From assembly GCA_036676355.1 (NCBI GenBank), contig JAKFDA010000019.1, forward strand, positions 1 to 25,017: 25,017 nucleotides of DNA, in the 5' to 3' direction. The translations under genes and the position numbers were made by a program. Position 1 is the first letter of the stretch, and the number at the start of each line of letters is the position of its first letter. Shown here piece after piece: positions 6,965-15,778 of this stretch. Under the pieces are notes generated by a model. It was not told the origin of the DNA, did not search any database, and saw only the letters and a list, made by a program, of their open reading frames with translations. Source of the stretch: ZC4RG42 sp036676355. GTDB taxonomy: Bacteria; Pseudomonadota; Gammaproteobacteria; Burkholderiales; SG8-39.

Positions 6965-9283
6965 TTACGCCGTCCGGCCGCATCGGCTCCACAACCAGGA
7001 AAACAATAATGACAGGATGCCGCCCAGGCCGACGGTCGTGCCGATGGATTGCAGTACCGGGTTGGCGGCCAAGCTCAGCACACCGAATGCGCTGACTGTC
7101 GTAAGGCAGCACACCAGCAATGCAAACAAATTGCGCGCCCGCTCTTCTGCGGTGGAGAGCGATCGATTGAAAAACAATGCGTAATTCAAGCCGATGCCCA
7201 ATACCAACAACAGCGACACAAGATGAAACAAATTCAGGCGCATTCCAAAGCCGGCGAGCAATGCCGCGGTCGTAAACACGGCGCACAGCACAGGCAACAT
7301 GACGGCCAGCACCAGCCGCCATTGGCGCAAACCGGCCCACAACACGAGCGTGGTGGCGATCGCACCGATCAACCACAGCCATAACGCTTGGTCGCGATAA
7401 TCCTTGACCATGCGATTCGACTCGGTTTTCAGGTCGAGCAGGAAAGCCGCTTCGCCGATCAGCGATTCCGATGCCGCTGTGAGCGCTTCGGCATCCTGCA
7501 CGCCGGAAAGCGGCAGCAACGCGATCCAGCCGCTGCTGTTCTTGGCCAACAGTGTCCGCACTTTGAGTTCCAATCCCGTGCCGGCCAGGGACTGGGGCGA
7601 CAGCAATCCGGCCTCCCGCGTCTTCTGCACATCGGCGATGAACGGCTCGAACAGACCGTCTTGAAACGGCAGACCTTGCAGCGCCCGCGCGAGTCGTTCG
7701 CGCAGGACGTCCTCGGTCGGCAGCGCCTGCCGGCGTGCCCGCTGCGTATCGATGCTGGGCAGATAGAACGCCGGTGAATCGTACGCTCGTATCAGACCGC
7801 GCTGCTTGAGCGCGTCGAGACGCGGTTCAAGCCGCTCGGCGCGCGCCAGCGCGTCGTCCATCGTTCCGCCCTGCACTACATACATCAAGCGGACATCCGG
7901 CGCGCCCATCGCTTCGCGCATGTTCTGATCGAGTTGACGCGCGGTATCCGAAATCGGGTTGAGATTGGCGAGATCGTTTTCCCACAGACGCGGCCCGCGC
8001 GATACCAGAAAAACAAGGCTCGTCAGCAGAGCGAGCACGACCAGCCAGCGCAACCACGGCGCGAAGGAAAAAGAAACAAACCGAACCGGTGGTTTGGCCC
8101 GCACGGAGCGCAGCGGCATCTGCACCAGTTGCGGCAGCACATAGCGCGTCACGAGACCGGCGGCCAGCACCCCGGTAAGTGAGAACAGGCCCAACTGCGC
8201 CAAACCCTGAAAGCTCGACAACAACATTGCAAGCGAGCCGGTCACTGTCGTCAGCACCGCCATACGCAGTGTCGGCCAGACTCTGCGCACCGCGTCGCGC
8301 ACGGTTTCGTCCGGCGCAATTTGCGTGAATACATAGGTGGGGTAATCGACCGCTTCGCCGATCAACGTTGCGCCGAATCCGAGCGTGATGCCGTGCACTT
8401 CGCCGAATCCGAGGCTGACCGCCGCGACACCGGTCAACACACCGCTTGCCACCGGCAACATGCCCAACCCCAGTAGCGGAACGGAGCGATAGGCGAAGAA
8501 CAGCACACAGGCGACAAACACCGTGGCGAGCGCAGATAGTCGCCATGCATCGCCTTCGATCGCCGCGCGCGATTGCACCGCGAATATGCTGGGGCCGGTC
8601 GAAAGCAGCTTCTGCGTCGCGCTGTTGCGGGCGCGTTCGAAAGCGGCCGCTACATCGGCCTGCACCTGCTGTTGCGCATCCATATCGAAACCGGCTGCGC
8701 GCGTCTCGGCCATCAACAGTGCGCGGCGCCCGGATTCGTCGAACCACACACCTTCGCGCGTGGCCGGCCCGGCATTCTCCATGAGCGGTTGTATGACGGC
8801 GAAAACTTCGCCGGTAGGATCACGCGCAAGCGCGCGCTGGTACAACATGCCGCCGGAAGATGCCAGCCGACCTAGCGCTGCTTCGAGCGCGTTGCGCAAT
8901 CCCTCGACGCTGAAGCGCTCGGGATTCACCTGCGCGGAGAGCAGATAGCGGTGCTCGAACAGGAAGGTGCGATCCTGCTGAGCCAGTCGTTGCTCGCCAT
9001 TGTTGACGTAGCTGAAGTGACCGGTCTTTTCCAACGCATTCACAAACGCGCGGCTGGTTTGCGCGAGTTGTTCCGGCGTATCGCTACCCTCGATGCCGAA
9101 CAGCACCAGGCGCGACGCCACGCCGTCGCGCAGTTGATCCACCATAAGTTGCTGTGTCGGCGTTGCCGAACGCGGCAGGAACGCAACCAGGTCGGCGCTG
9201 ATTGTGGTTCGCGCGAATACGATCCACGCTGCCAGCGCGAGCAACGCACACCACAGTGTGATCACCACCCGGCGCGTGTTCAC
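6965..9283 (-). CDS. MMPL/RND-family exporter of the aryl polyene cluster
   Basis: A 772-residue inner-membrane exporter of the RND superfamily (MMPL type, COG4258-like). The layout is two-fold: a single N-terminal membrane helix (about 7-25), a large periplasmic domain (about 26-235), a block of membrane helices (about 238-385) with the family segment FGATLIGEAVDY, then another helix (about 410-430), a second periplasmic domain and a second block of five helices to the C terminus with the matching GIGLNYALFFNRS. In APE loci this protein is thought to move the lipid-linked pigment across the inner membrane with the proton motive force, together with the LolA-like protein. Start is GTG at 9283, overlapping the LolA-like stop by 4 nt (GTGA), so no other start is needed. 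Confidence 0.9.
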   Translation of the reverse strand: MNTRRVVITLWCALLALAAWIVFARTTISADLVAFLPRSATPTQQLMVDQLRDGVASRLVLFGIEGSDTPEQLAQTSRAFVNALEKTGHFSYVNNGEQRLAQQDRTFLFEHRYLLSAQVNPERFSVEGLRNALEAALGRLASSGGMLYQRALARDPTGEVFAVIQPLMENAGPATREGVWFDESGRRALLMAETRAAGFDMDAQQQVQADVAAAFERARNSATQKLLSTGPSIFAVQSRAAIEGDAWRLSALATVFVACVLFFAYRSVPLLGLGMLPVASGVLTGVAAVSLGFGEVHGITLGFGATLIGEAVDYPTYVFTQIAPDETVRDAVRRVWPTLRMAVLTTVTGSLAMLLSSFQGLAQLGLFSLTGVLAAGLVTRYVLPQLVQMPLRSVRAKPPVRFVSFSFAPWLRWLVVLALLTSLVFLVSRGPRLWENDLANLNPISDTARQLDQNMREAMGAPDVRLMYVVQGGTMDDALARAERLEPRLDALKQRGLIRAYDSPAFYLPSIDTQRARRQALPTEDVLRERLARALQGLPFQDGLFEPFIADVQKTREAGLLSPQSLAGTGLELKVRTLLAKNSSGWIALLPLSGVQDAEALTAASESLIGEAAFLLDLKTESNRMVKDYRDQALWLWLIGAIATTLVLWAGLRQWRLVLAVMLPVLCAVFTTAALLAGFGMRLNLFHLVSLLLVLGIGLNYALFFNRSLSTAEERARNLFALLVCCLTTVSAFGVLSLAANPVLQSIGTTVGLGGILSLLFSWLWSRCGRTA

Positions 9284-9882
9284 CGCTTCTCGTCGATGCG
9301 CGTAATCGATCGATCGCCGCTTGTTTCCTGCACTTCAATGGATTGCACGCGTCCTTGAGTGCCGCCGATACGAATGACCCGCACGAGTTGTCCCATCTCG
9401 ACATCGTTCGGCAGCAGCGTCATTGTCCATTGCGCTTGCGTACCGGCCAACTCGACACGATAAAACTTCCGCAGCGTCGCCACATCGCCTCGCAACGTGG
9501 CGCGGATACTTTCGATGAAAGCCCACAGCACCGGTTGGCTTTGCAGCGAAAGCTGATGACGTTCGCCGGTCGTTTTGCGTTCCAGCGTCATCCGGTCGCC
9601 GTCGACAATGAAGCTTTCCTCGAACGGCGCCGCGACATGCCGTTCGAGATGATCCGGGCGCCGAAATACGAGCTTTCCCCGCAACTCGAGCGGCGCCTTC
9701 AACGCAGCCAAATATTTGGTTTCGCGAAAGGACACTTCGGATGCCGGCGTGCGCGCCAGTTCGGCCATCAGCGCATCGATGCCCCAGACCGCGGAGACGG
9801 CGCGACCACACAGAAATAGCGGCGCAGCCGCGACGGCGGCGAGCAACGCTCTTCTTGTTCGGTCGGTTTTCAACGCCGGCAT
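9280..9882 (-). CDS. LolA-like periplasmic carrier protein
   Basis: A 200-residue secreted protein. It has a Sec signal peptide (charged RTRR, a hydrophobic AAVAAAPLFL core and a likely cleavage after AVSA, about residue 31), then a LolA-like fold with the typical FRETKYLAAL strand and LRGKLVFRRPDHLERH. LolA proteins carry lipidated cargo between inner and outer membrane; in APE clusters the dedicated paralogue (ApeL-type) is thought to carry the lipid-linked polyene. No lipobox cysteine follows the signal peptide: Cys25 lies within the hydrophobic core and lacks the LAGC-like context. The ATG overlaps the ligase end by 13 nt and the stop overlaps the exporter GTG, so it is translationally coupled on both sides. 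Confidence 0.85.
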   Translation of the reverse strand: MPALKTDRTRRALLAAVAAAPLFLCGRAVSAVWGIDALMAELARTPASEVSFRETKYLAALKAPLELRGKLVFRRPDHLERHVAAPFEESFIVDGDRMTLERKTTGERHQLSLQSQPVLWAFIESIRATLRGDVATLRKFYRVELAGTQAQWTMTLLPNDVEMGQLVRVIRIGGTQGRVQSIEVQETSGDRSITRIDEKR

Positions 9883-11201
9883 GCCGCGATCTCCATTTCA
9901 CATAGCCGGTCCAACGGCAGCTTGCCGCTTTCGGTGCGCGGCAGCGCATCAACCTTCACCAGCGGCCGTGGCAGAAAAGCAGGATCGATGGCATGACGCA
10001 ATGCCTCCATCAACTCGGGCTCGGTTAGATTCGGCGCAACGACAAAGGCCATCAAGCGTTCGACGCGACGACCTTCCACGCATGGCACATGAAAGACGCC
10101 GTCCTTGACGCCCGGAATTTCGTTGAGCTTGTGATTGAGATCGCCGAGGGATGCGCGCTTGCCGGCTACGTTGACGATGTCCTGCGCGCGTCCTTGCAGC
10201 CGGAATTCGCGCGGACCCGTCATCTCGATCAGGTCACTGAGCGGCAGCCGTCCGTTGATGTGATCGCCGTGCACGATCCATTGCTCGCTCTCGCGCACCA
10301 GATGCACGCGCTCCATCAGCCGCCACGTCGTATCGTTTGCGGTGCGGCGTATCGCCAGCATGCCGGCTTCGGTAAAGCCATAAATCTCGCGCAGTTCCGC
10401 ACCATAGCGTTGTTCGCAGGCTACCGCCAATTCGCGCGACAACGGCGCGGCAGCCGAAACGACGCGCCGCAGTTCAGGTAACGTCACCAAATCTTCAAGA
10501 CATGCGCGGATATGAATCGGCGTCGTGATCAGCACGCGCTCTGCCGGGACCTGCGCCAGGCATGCGGCCACGTCAGCGGCAAATAGCGGGCGGCCGGCAT
10601 GCACCGCTCCACCAATCTGCATCGGCAACAGCACGGTCGATTCGAAGCCATACATGTGCTGCGGCGGCACGGTCCCGACGAAATGATAAGTCCGCTCCGC
10701 CGCCAGACCCAACCCGTGCGCCTCACTCTGCGCGCCGGCAACCAGCCGATCCCACGCCTTCGCATTCGGTCGCGGCTCGCCGGTGCTGCCGGAAGTGAAA
10801 ACGAGCGCGGCGATATGGTCTGCGGCAATGAGCGGCACCGTCCGCTCGCGCGAATCCGCCGGCAGTTCGGCCGGAAAACGCAGCGAATGCTCATCGCCCG
10901 GTTCCGCGCCATCGCCGACACAGACGTGATCGACACACGCGTCACGTACTTGCGTCAGCACGCGCTCGGCATGATTCGGCGGCAACACGCATGTTTGACC
11001 ATTGATCAGCGCCGCACCGAAAGTCACCATGAAGCGATAGCGGTCATCGCAAAGATTCACCACATGGCGGCGCGACGGCAGGCGCTGCGCGAGCGCGTGC
11101 ACGTCGGACAGGAACCGGGCTGCACTGATTGCGCCATCGCCCGTCCATGCCAACGGCTGCGAGAGGTCGCGGTGACCGATAAGCGGCAACGCTGTTCGCA
11201 T
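9870..11201 (-). CDS. AMP-dependent aryl-acid:ACP/CoA ligase (ApeH-like)
   Basis: A 443-residue member of the ANL adenylating superfamily. Visible motifs are the phosphate loop TSGSTGEP (136-143), the adenine-binding YGFTEAG (274-280), the hinge region QGRAQDIVNVAGKR and the C-terminal catalytic lysine Lys427 in RTESGKLPL. In APE biosynthesis this enzyme activates the aromatic starter (4-hydroxybenzoate or a cinnamate/coumarate-type acid) and loads it onto the carrier protein; the actual acid cannot be read from the sequence. I chose ATG 11201, 2 nt after the preceding stop. A longer open reading to 11432 would overlap the membrane protein gene by more than 200 nt and adds low-complexity residues that match no ligase. 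Confidence 0.9.
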   Translation of the reverse strand: MRTALPLIGHRDLSQPLAWTGDGAISAARFLSDVHALAQRLPSRRHVVNLCDDRYRFMVTFGAALINGQTCVLPPNHAERVLTQVRDACVDHVCVGDGAEPGDEHSLRFPAELPADSRERTVPLIAADHIAALVFTSGSTGEPRPNAKAWDRLVAGAQSEAHGLGLAAERTYHFVGTVPPQHMYGFESTVLLPMQIGGAVHAGRPLFAADVAACLAQVPAERVLITTPIHIRACLEDLVTLPELRRVVSAAAPLSRELAVACEQRYGAELREIYGFTEAGMLAIRRTANDTTWRLMERVHLVRESEQWIVHGDHINGRLPLSDLIEMTGPREFRLQGRAQDIVNVAGKRASLGDLNHKLNEIPGVKDGVFHVPCVEGRRVERLMAFVVAPNLTEPELMEALRHAIDPAFLPRPLVKVDALPRTESGKLPLDRLCEMEIAACRR

Positions 11202-11203
11202 GA

Positions 11204-11827
11204 TCAGCGCAGCAGTTCCGGCGCATGGCGCGCCATGACCATTGCGACGCGAAGCGGATTGTTGTGCCGGTAGTGGCGAAAGCGGAACAGGCGAAAAATG
11301 TATTCGCCCACAAAAAGCAAAGCCATCAGCACAAAGGCCCAGACGTTGTTGAACCAGGACCATGCTTCCGGCGTACCGAACAATGCGAGCACAATCGACG
11401 CGATAGTGAGCGCAAGCAGCAGCAGCGCCCACGCCCAGGTAACGCCTCTTGCATGGGCCGCAAGATCATCCGGCAATGTGCCGCCGCGATCCAGGCGTGC
11501 GATGCGGCATACCAGCGGTTCGCGAGCGGGCAGCAAAGTTCGCCCGAACACCGCGCCGACCGTCAAATAGATTGCCACAGGTGCGATGTAGACCAGACTC
11601 AACGCGGCCGTTTCGTTCAGCGTTGCCCATAGACAGGCAAGCAGCGCGAGCCCGAGTAGGAGTACGCGCAGCCATGGCGTGAGGCGTTGCCAGAGCATTA
11701 CAGCCGCAAGTACCGCTGTCAGACAGGCCGCCAGCGCCGGGCGGTTGCTGAGGATGGCGAAATGCAGCAGCAAAGGACTCGACACGCCGAACGCGATCGC
11801 CACCGGCTTGAACCTGCCGCCGATCAT
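11204..11827 (-). CDS. COG4648-type integral membrane protein (ApeG-like)
   Basis: A 207-residue very hydrophobic protein with about six predicted membrane helices, four in the first half (about 9-26, 31-46, 53-70, 76-95) and two near the end (about 128-149 and 156-180), with a charged loop between. It ends with a basic FRLFRFRHYRHNNP segment. Proteins of this COG4648 type sit between the acyl carrier protein and ligase genes in aryl polyene clusters, as here, but their biochemical role is not established. The ATG overlaps the carrier-protein stop as ATGA (11824-11827), and the gene ends 2 nt before the ligase start. Confidence 0.8.
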   Translation of the reverse strand: MIGGRFKPVAIAFGVSSPLLLHFAILSNRPALAACLTAVLAAVMLWQRLTPWLRVLLLGLALLACLWATLNETAALSLVYIAPVAIYLTVGAVFGRTLLPAREPLVCRIARLDRGGTLPDDLAAHARGVTWAWALLLLALTIASIVLALFGTPEAWSWFNNVWAFVLMALLFVGEYIFRLFRFRHYRHNNPLRVAMVMARHAPELLR

Positions 11828-12093
11828 TTCACTTGGCGGTTGACCTCGATATGCTGCGCGAGACTGGCCACCGACGCAAAGATGCGCTGGTTATCCGCAT
11901 CGTCAGCGCGAAGCTGAATGCCGTATTTTTTCGAAATGGCGAGCGACAGCTCGAGCAAGTCGATGGAGTCGAGGCCGAGGCCATCGTCATATAAGCCCGC
12001 CTGCGGATCGATCTCGTCCGCCGACGTCTCCAGATTCAACACATCGACCATTAGATCGGCCAACTCCGCCTCGAGCGGCGTCTTTGTACTCAT
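11824..12093 (-). CDS. Acyl carrier protein of the aryl polyene pathway
   Basis: An 89-residue acyl carrier protein. The phosphopantetheine attachment serine is Ser43 in GLGLDSIDLLEL, with Ile after it instead of the more common Leu. The surrounding helix II is acidic, as expected for docking partner enzymes. It is the first gene of the operon and has the best ribosome binding site of the cluster (AGAGG, 6 nt before the ATG). APE clusters usually have two carrier proteins side by side; only one is present here. No convincing sigma70 promoter was found in the 165 nt upstream, so transcription may start at a weak or regulated promoter there or further up towards the MipA gene. Confidence 0.92.
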   Translation of the reverse strand: MSTKTPLEAELADLMVDVLNLETSADEIDPQAGLYDDGLGLDSIDLLELSLAISKKYGIQLRADDADNQRIFASVASLAQHIEVNRQVK

Positions 12094-12258
12094 ACAACCT
12101 CTGTTGAAATATTGATGCGCGATCTGCGCGGCGCACGAAGGTCGGCAAGTTTAACCGTTCGCGCTTATCGCCTCCATTACCCTGCCAGAGCCGAGATGCG
12201 AAATACGAGCCGGGGGAAAATCGTCTCCGGTATCGATGTTCCTGCCCGCAAGGTCCCG

Positions 12259-13095
12259 CTAACGATCCGCCCCCACCTTCCTACCGGATTCCGCAAAAAC
12301 GTAGGCAAAGCCGAGCCCGGCGAACAACGCGTTACTGCGCTTCACCAGCGGGCTGTCCTCCATGACGCTGCCCTGCAAATGGTAATAGCGAACAAACGCA
12401 CCCAACCACCACTTGTTGTAGCGCCGCGAACCGCCGATGCTGATTTGCGAACCGCTATAACCGCCGTCGGCGTCATACGCCGGCCGGCCGGCGCGCGCGA
12501 ACTGCGGATCGACGCCGTAGTAATACTCGTGATACGAAGCGTCGGCGAACAGCGGCCCGCCTTGCATACCCATGCTCCATGCACTGCCGCCGACGTTGCG
12601 GATATCCAGATTGAGCAGTGGATTGGTCAGCCAGCCGACATGTCGTAAATGCGGCCAGTCCACTTCCGTGACGGTGCGGACCGGCAACTCGAATTTGAGC
12701 TCGTACTTGGAATCCGCCGAGCCGGCCAGCCGATAGGTAAGGCGCGGCCCGATCTCGAACGTCGGATTGAGATCCGACATACCCTCTCGGGCGTCGTTTT
12801 CGTCGCTTTTTGACGGATTGGCTGCGCTCAGACTGAAATCCAGTTCGGCGCGCCGCCCCTTGTAGACGTAGGTCTGCGCCCCCTCCCGATCGACCCGAAA
12901 CAGGTCACCGCGATAAATGAAATAAGGCAAGGGAAAGACATAGTTCGTGCGCTCATCCGAGCCGCGGTAATCCGGCAGAGTCAGCGCGCCGATGCCGACG
13001 CCCGCCTCCCACAGCGGGTATTCCTTCGCGGCAAACAGCGGCGTTGACAAGCAGAGACCGAGTGCGGCGCACGCGAGACGCAGGGGAAATTTCAT
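12259..13095 (-). CDS. MipA/OmpV-family outer membrane protein
   Basis: A 278-residue secreted beta-barrel protein with a clear signal peptide (MKFPLRLACAALGLCLSTPLFA) and then the family opening EAGVGIGALTLPDYRGSDE, typical of MipA/OmpV. The rest alternates short amphipathic strands and ends in an aromatic-rich strand (GLGFAYVFAE), although a short polar tail (SGRKVGADR) follows the usual C-terminal strand. MipA in E. coli links MltA and PBP1B; many relatives are general outer-membrane proteins, so the exact role here is open. I chose ATG 13095 because the signal peptide begins there; a TTG- or GTG-type extension upstream would bury it. It lies 165 nt upstream of the carrier-protein gene on the same strand, with no terminator seen between them. 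Confidence 0.85.
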   Translation of the reverse strand: MKFPLRLACAALGLCLSTPLFAAKEYPLWEAGVGIGALTLPDYRGSDERTNYVFPLPYFIYRGDLFRVDREGAQTYVYKGRRAELDFSLSAANPSKSDENDAREGMSDLNPTFEIGPRLTYRLAGSADSKYELKFELPVRTVTEVDWPHLRHVGWLTNPLLNLDIRNVGGSAWSMGMQGGPLFADASYHEYYYGVDPQFARAGRPAYDADGGYSGSQISIGGSRRYNKWWLGAFVRYYHLQGSVMEDSPLVKRSNALFAGLGFAYVFAESGRKVGADR

Positions 13096-13190
13096 GATCG
13101 AACGATGAGGCTGGATGCCGGATGATACAAGCGCCGCATTGCACCGCCACACATTGTCGTCATGGACACTCGGTGGATGCTTAGACCCTC

Positions 13191-14390
13191 TTACCGCACC
13201 ACCACGCGCGCAAATTTTCGTTTGCCGACCTGAACCACCGCGCTCGTTCCCCGCGCCAGCGCCAGGCCTTTGTCGCTCACCCGCTCACCATCCAGCTTGA
13301 CGCCGCCCTGCTCGATCATACGCAGCGCTTCGGACGTGCTTGCGGTCAGACCGGACTGCTTCAGCAATTGCGAAATCAGCATTGTTTCGCCGTCGGCACG
13401 GATTTCCACCTCGGGCATGTCCTCCGGCGCGGCGTGGTGCCGAAACCGAGCCTCGAAATCGCGCTCCGCCGCGTCCGCCGCAGCGCTTCCATGAAAGCGG
13501 GTGACGATTTCCCTGGCCAACAGTACTTTGATGTCGCGCGGGTTGCGCCCCTGCTCGGTTTCGGCTTTCCATTTCGCGACGACGTCCAGGGACGCGAACG
13601 ATAGCAACTCGATGTAGCGCCACATGAGCGTGTCGGAGACGGACATCAGTTTGCCGAATTGCTCATTGGCCGGCTCGGTTATCCCGATGTAGTTCCCCAT
13701 GGATTTCGACATCTTGTTGACGCCGTCGAGACCCTCGAGCAAAGGCATTGTGAGTACACACTGCGGCGCTTGCCCGTAGTGTTTCTGCATCTCTCGCCCG
13801 ACCAGTAGGTTGAATTTCTGGTCGGTACCGCCCAGTTCGACGTCGGATTTGAGCGCCACCGAATCGTAGCCCTGCATCAGCGGATACATGAATTCGTGCA
13901 CGGCGATCGGCTGATTGCTGCGAAAGCGTTTGGCGAAATCGTCCCGTTCGAGCATGCGCGCGACGGTATAGGTCGAAGCGATTTTGATCATGCCCGCGGA
14001 ACCTAACTCGTTGCACCAGGTCGAGTTAAAGACGATTTCGGTGCGAGCCGGGTCAAGAATCTTGAAAACCTGATCGCGATACGTCTGCGCATTGGCTTCG
14101 ACTTGTTCGCGGGTCAGTGCCGGTCGGGTTGCGTTGCGCCCCGAGGGGTCGCCGATCATGCCGGTGAAATCGCCGATCAAGAACAGGGCGACGTGGCCGA
14201 TATCCTGGAAGTGACGTAGCTTGTTGATGACCACCGTGTGGCCGAGGTGCAGGTCGGGCGCGGTTGGATCCATGCCCAGTTTGATGCGCAATGGGCGGCC
14301 GCTTTTGAGCTTGTCGATCATTTCCTGCTCGACCAATAACTCGTCGGCGCCCCGCTTCAGGATTGTTAATTGATGCTCAATATCCGTCAT
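13191..14390 (-). CDS. tyrS: Tyrosyl-tRNA synthetase
   Basis: A 399-residue class I aminoacyl-tRNA synthetase that charges tRNA-Tyr. The HIGH-type motif is HLGHT (48-52), the KMSKS motif is intact (226-230), and the tyrosine/ATP-binding GGTDQKFN block is present. The last 65 residues form an S4-like RNA-binding domain (EALRMIEQGGVKLDGERV). The length fits the bacterial TyrS group with the longer insert. The start is ATG 14390 (MTDIEHQL); the open frame continues upstream to 14780, but that stretch is antisense to the M23 peptidase gene and rich in Arg and Cys, so it is not part of the protein. The gene is divergent from the M23 gene with 59 nt between the starts. Confidence 0.97.
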   Translation of the reverse strand: MTDIEHQLTILKRGADELLVEQEMIDKLKSGRPLRIKLGMDPTAPDLHLGHTVVINKLRHFQDIGHVALFLIGDFTGMIGDPSGRNATRPALTREQVEANAQTYRDQVFKILDPARTEIVFNSTWCNELGSAGMIKIASTYTVARMLERDDFAKRFRSNQPIAVHEFMYPLMQGYDSVALKSDVELGGTDQKFNLLVGREMQKHYGQAPQCVLTMPLLEGLDGVNKMSKSMGNYIGITEPANEQFGKLMSVSDTLMWRYIELLSFASLDVVAKWKAETEQGRNPRDIKVLLAREIVTRFHGSAAADAAERDFEARFRHHAAPEDMPEVEIRADGETMLISQLLKQSGLTASTSEALRMIEQGGVKLDGERVSDKGLALARGTSAVVQVGKRKFARVVVR

Positions 14391-14416
14391 TCTTGACACT
14401 TTCACGCCGCGAATAC

Positions 14417-14425
14417 TGCTAAAAT
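14417..14425 (+). promoter_or_regulatory. Possible extended -10 promoter for the M23 peptidase gene
   Basis: The motif TGCTAAAAT lies 25 nt before the M23 start codon and fits an extended -10 element. A perfect TTGACA sits at 14393-14398, but the spacing of 21 bp is too long for standard sigma70 use. If it is active, the -10 would work mainly through the TG extension. Confidence 0.35.
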
Positions 14426-14449
14426 CGCGGCCACTTTTGCTGTAAAAAC

Positions 14450-15763
14450 ATGCAGAAAAACAAGTTCTTGATTCTATCTCAGTGGCTTGCGGCGCGCGAC
14501 CGAAAGAAGTTGCGCACGGGTATTGCCGGGCTTTTTCTGCTGCTCGGCGGCATGGCCGCGTTCGGCACGGTACAGCAACCCGAGCAGCCGCCGATCGCCC
14601 CGCAGACCATCGTTGAGCATCTGGTGCTGTCTTTCGGACAGCCCGGGGAACCCGCCGTCGAACAGGTATTCTGGCGCGAAGAGCGCTTCGTACGCGGCGA
14701 TACTTTTGCCTCTTTCCTGGCCCGGCTCGGCATAAACAGCAAAGACGCGGCGACAGTCGTTCGGCAGAACGGTCGCGCACAGATTTTTCGCACCATCGGT
14801 CCCGGCATGAACGTCCAGGCGGAGACCAGTATCAACGGCGATCTGTATTCGCTGCGCCTGGTATCCGGCAGAGACAGCGTCGTCGGACTCAAACGCCACG
14901 GTGACGGCTTCACCGAATTCGATGAACAGGTTCCTCTGACGCGATCGGTGCAGGTATCCGCCGGCGCGATCAGTTCGTCACTATTCGCCTCGACCGACGC
15001 CGCGGGGCTGCCCGACAGCGTCGCCACGCAGATTGCGGAAATATTCAGCGGCGATATCGATTTCCATCGCGACTTGCGGCGCGGCGACCGCTTCGCGGTT
15101 GTTTATGAAATGTATTACCACGGCGGTCAAGCCATCAAATCCGGCCGCGTATTGGCGGCCGAGTTCGTCAACGATGGGCGCCAGTTTCGCGCAGTGTGGT
15201 ACGCCGACAAAGCCGATCATGGCTCCTACTACACCCCCGAAGGCAAGAGCCTGCGCAAGGCGTTCCTGCGTTCGCCGCTCGAGTTTTCGCGCGTGACGTC
15301 AGGCTTCGCAATGAGATTTCACCCCGTGCTGAAGGAATGGCGCCGTCACAAGGGCGTGGATTACGGCGCGCCGACCGGCACGCGCATTCGCGCAGCTGCC
15401 GATGGCGTGGTCGATTTCATCGGCCGCCAGAACGGTTACGGTAACACCGTCATCCTGCGCCACAATGGCGGCGTCACGACGCTTTACGCCCATATGAACG
15501 GTTTCGCCGGTGGCATGCGTAAGGGCGCGCGTGTTCAACAGGGCGACACCATCGGCTACGTAGGCTCCACGGGTTGGGCGACCGGACCGCACCTGCATTA
15601 CGAATTCCGCGTCAACGGCGCGCAACGCAACCCGCTCACCATCGCCATGCCGTCCGCCGATCCGTTGCCGGCAAGCCAGCTACGCGCTTTCCGTGAAACG
15701 ATCCAACCGATCATGGCGCATCTCGAATTCCTCGGCGACGTGCGCGTCGCTTCCATCAACTAA
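14450..15763 (+). CDS. M23-family murein DD-endopeptidase (MepM-like)
   Basis: A 437-residue peptidoglycan hydrolase anchored by an N-terminal membrane helix (about 23-40). The middle part (about 55-280) has the LysM-like/Csd3-type region found in MepM relatives. The C-terminal M23 (lysostaphin-like) domain has all zinc and catalytic residues: His300 and Asp304 in RRHKGVDYG, His348 in YAHMN, and His381/His383 in GPHLHYEF. It should cut D-Ala-mDAP crosslinks to let the wall grow. It is followed after 15 nt by anmK, so murein hydrolysis and muropeptide recycling are coupled in one operon, a layout common in betaproteobacteria. Confidence 0.93.
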   Translation: MQKNKFLILSQWLAARDRKKLRTGIAGLFLLLGGMAAFGTVQQPEQPPIAPQTIVEHLVLSFGQPGEPAVEQVFWREERFVRGDTFASFLARLGINSKDAATVVRQNGRAQIFRTIGPGMNVQAETSINGDLYSLRLVSGRDSVVGLKRHGDGFTEFDEQVPLTRSVQVSAGAISSSLFASTDAAGLPDSVATQIAEIFSGDIDFHRDLRRGDRFAVVYEMYYHGGQAIKSGRVLAAEFVNDGRQFRAVWYADKADHGSYYTPEGKSLRKAFLRSPLEFSRVTSGFAMRFHPVLKEWRRHKGVDYGAPTGTRIRAAADGVVDFIGRQNGYGNTVILRHNGGVTTLYAHMNGFAGGMRKGARVQQGDTIGYVGSTGWATGPHLHYEFRVNGAQRNPLTIAMPSADPLPASQLRAFRETIQPIMAHLEFLGDVRVASIN

Positions 15764-15778
15764 GGTGCGTCACCCCGC

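Noticed and set aside
5942..7009. 355-codon plus-strand open frame
   Set aside because: It is a shadow of the ketosynthase and exporter genes on the other strand; the residue composition is Arg/Ala/Gln-rich with no recognisable domain.
7827..8747. 306-codon minus-strand open frame
   Set aside because: It is in another frame inside the MMPL exporter gene and shows the Arg/Gly-rich composition of a frame shadow, without membrane helices or motifs.
11202..11432. 77-residue N-terminal extension of the aryl-acid ligase
   Set aside because: It overlaps the membrane protein gene by more than 200 nt in another frame; ATG 11201 lies 2 nt after that gene and begins the ligase fold.
12094..12258. A sigma70 promoter for the aryl polyene operon
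   Set aside because: TTGCCG, CAATAT and GATAAG elements were tried, but none gave a pair of hexamers at 16-18 bp.
14393..14425. TTGACA and TAAAAT taken together as a standard sigma70 promoter
   Set aside because: The spacer is 21 bp, outside the usable range. Only the extended -10 was kept, at low confidence.
14391..14780. 130-codon N-terminal extension of the tyrosyl-tRNA synthetase frame
   Set aside because: It is antisense to the M23 peptidase gene, rich in Arg and Cys, and the normal TyrS start (ATG 14390) follows it. It is open only because of base composition.
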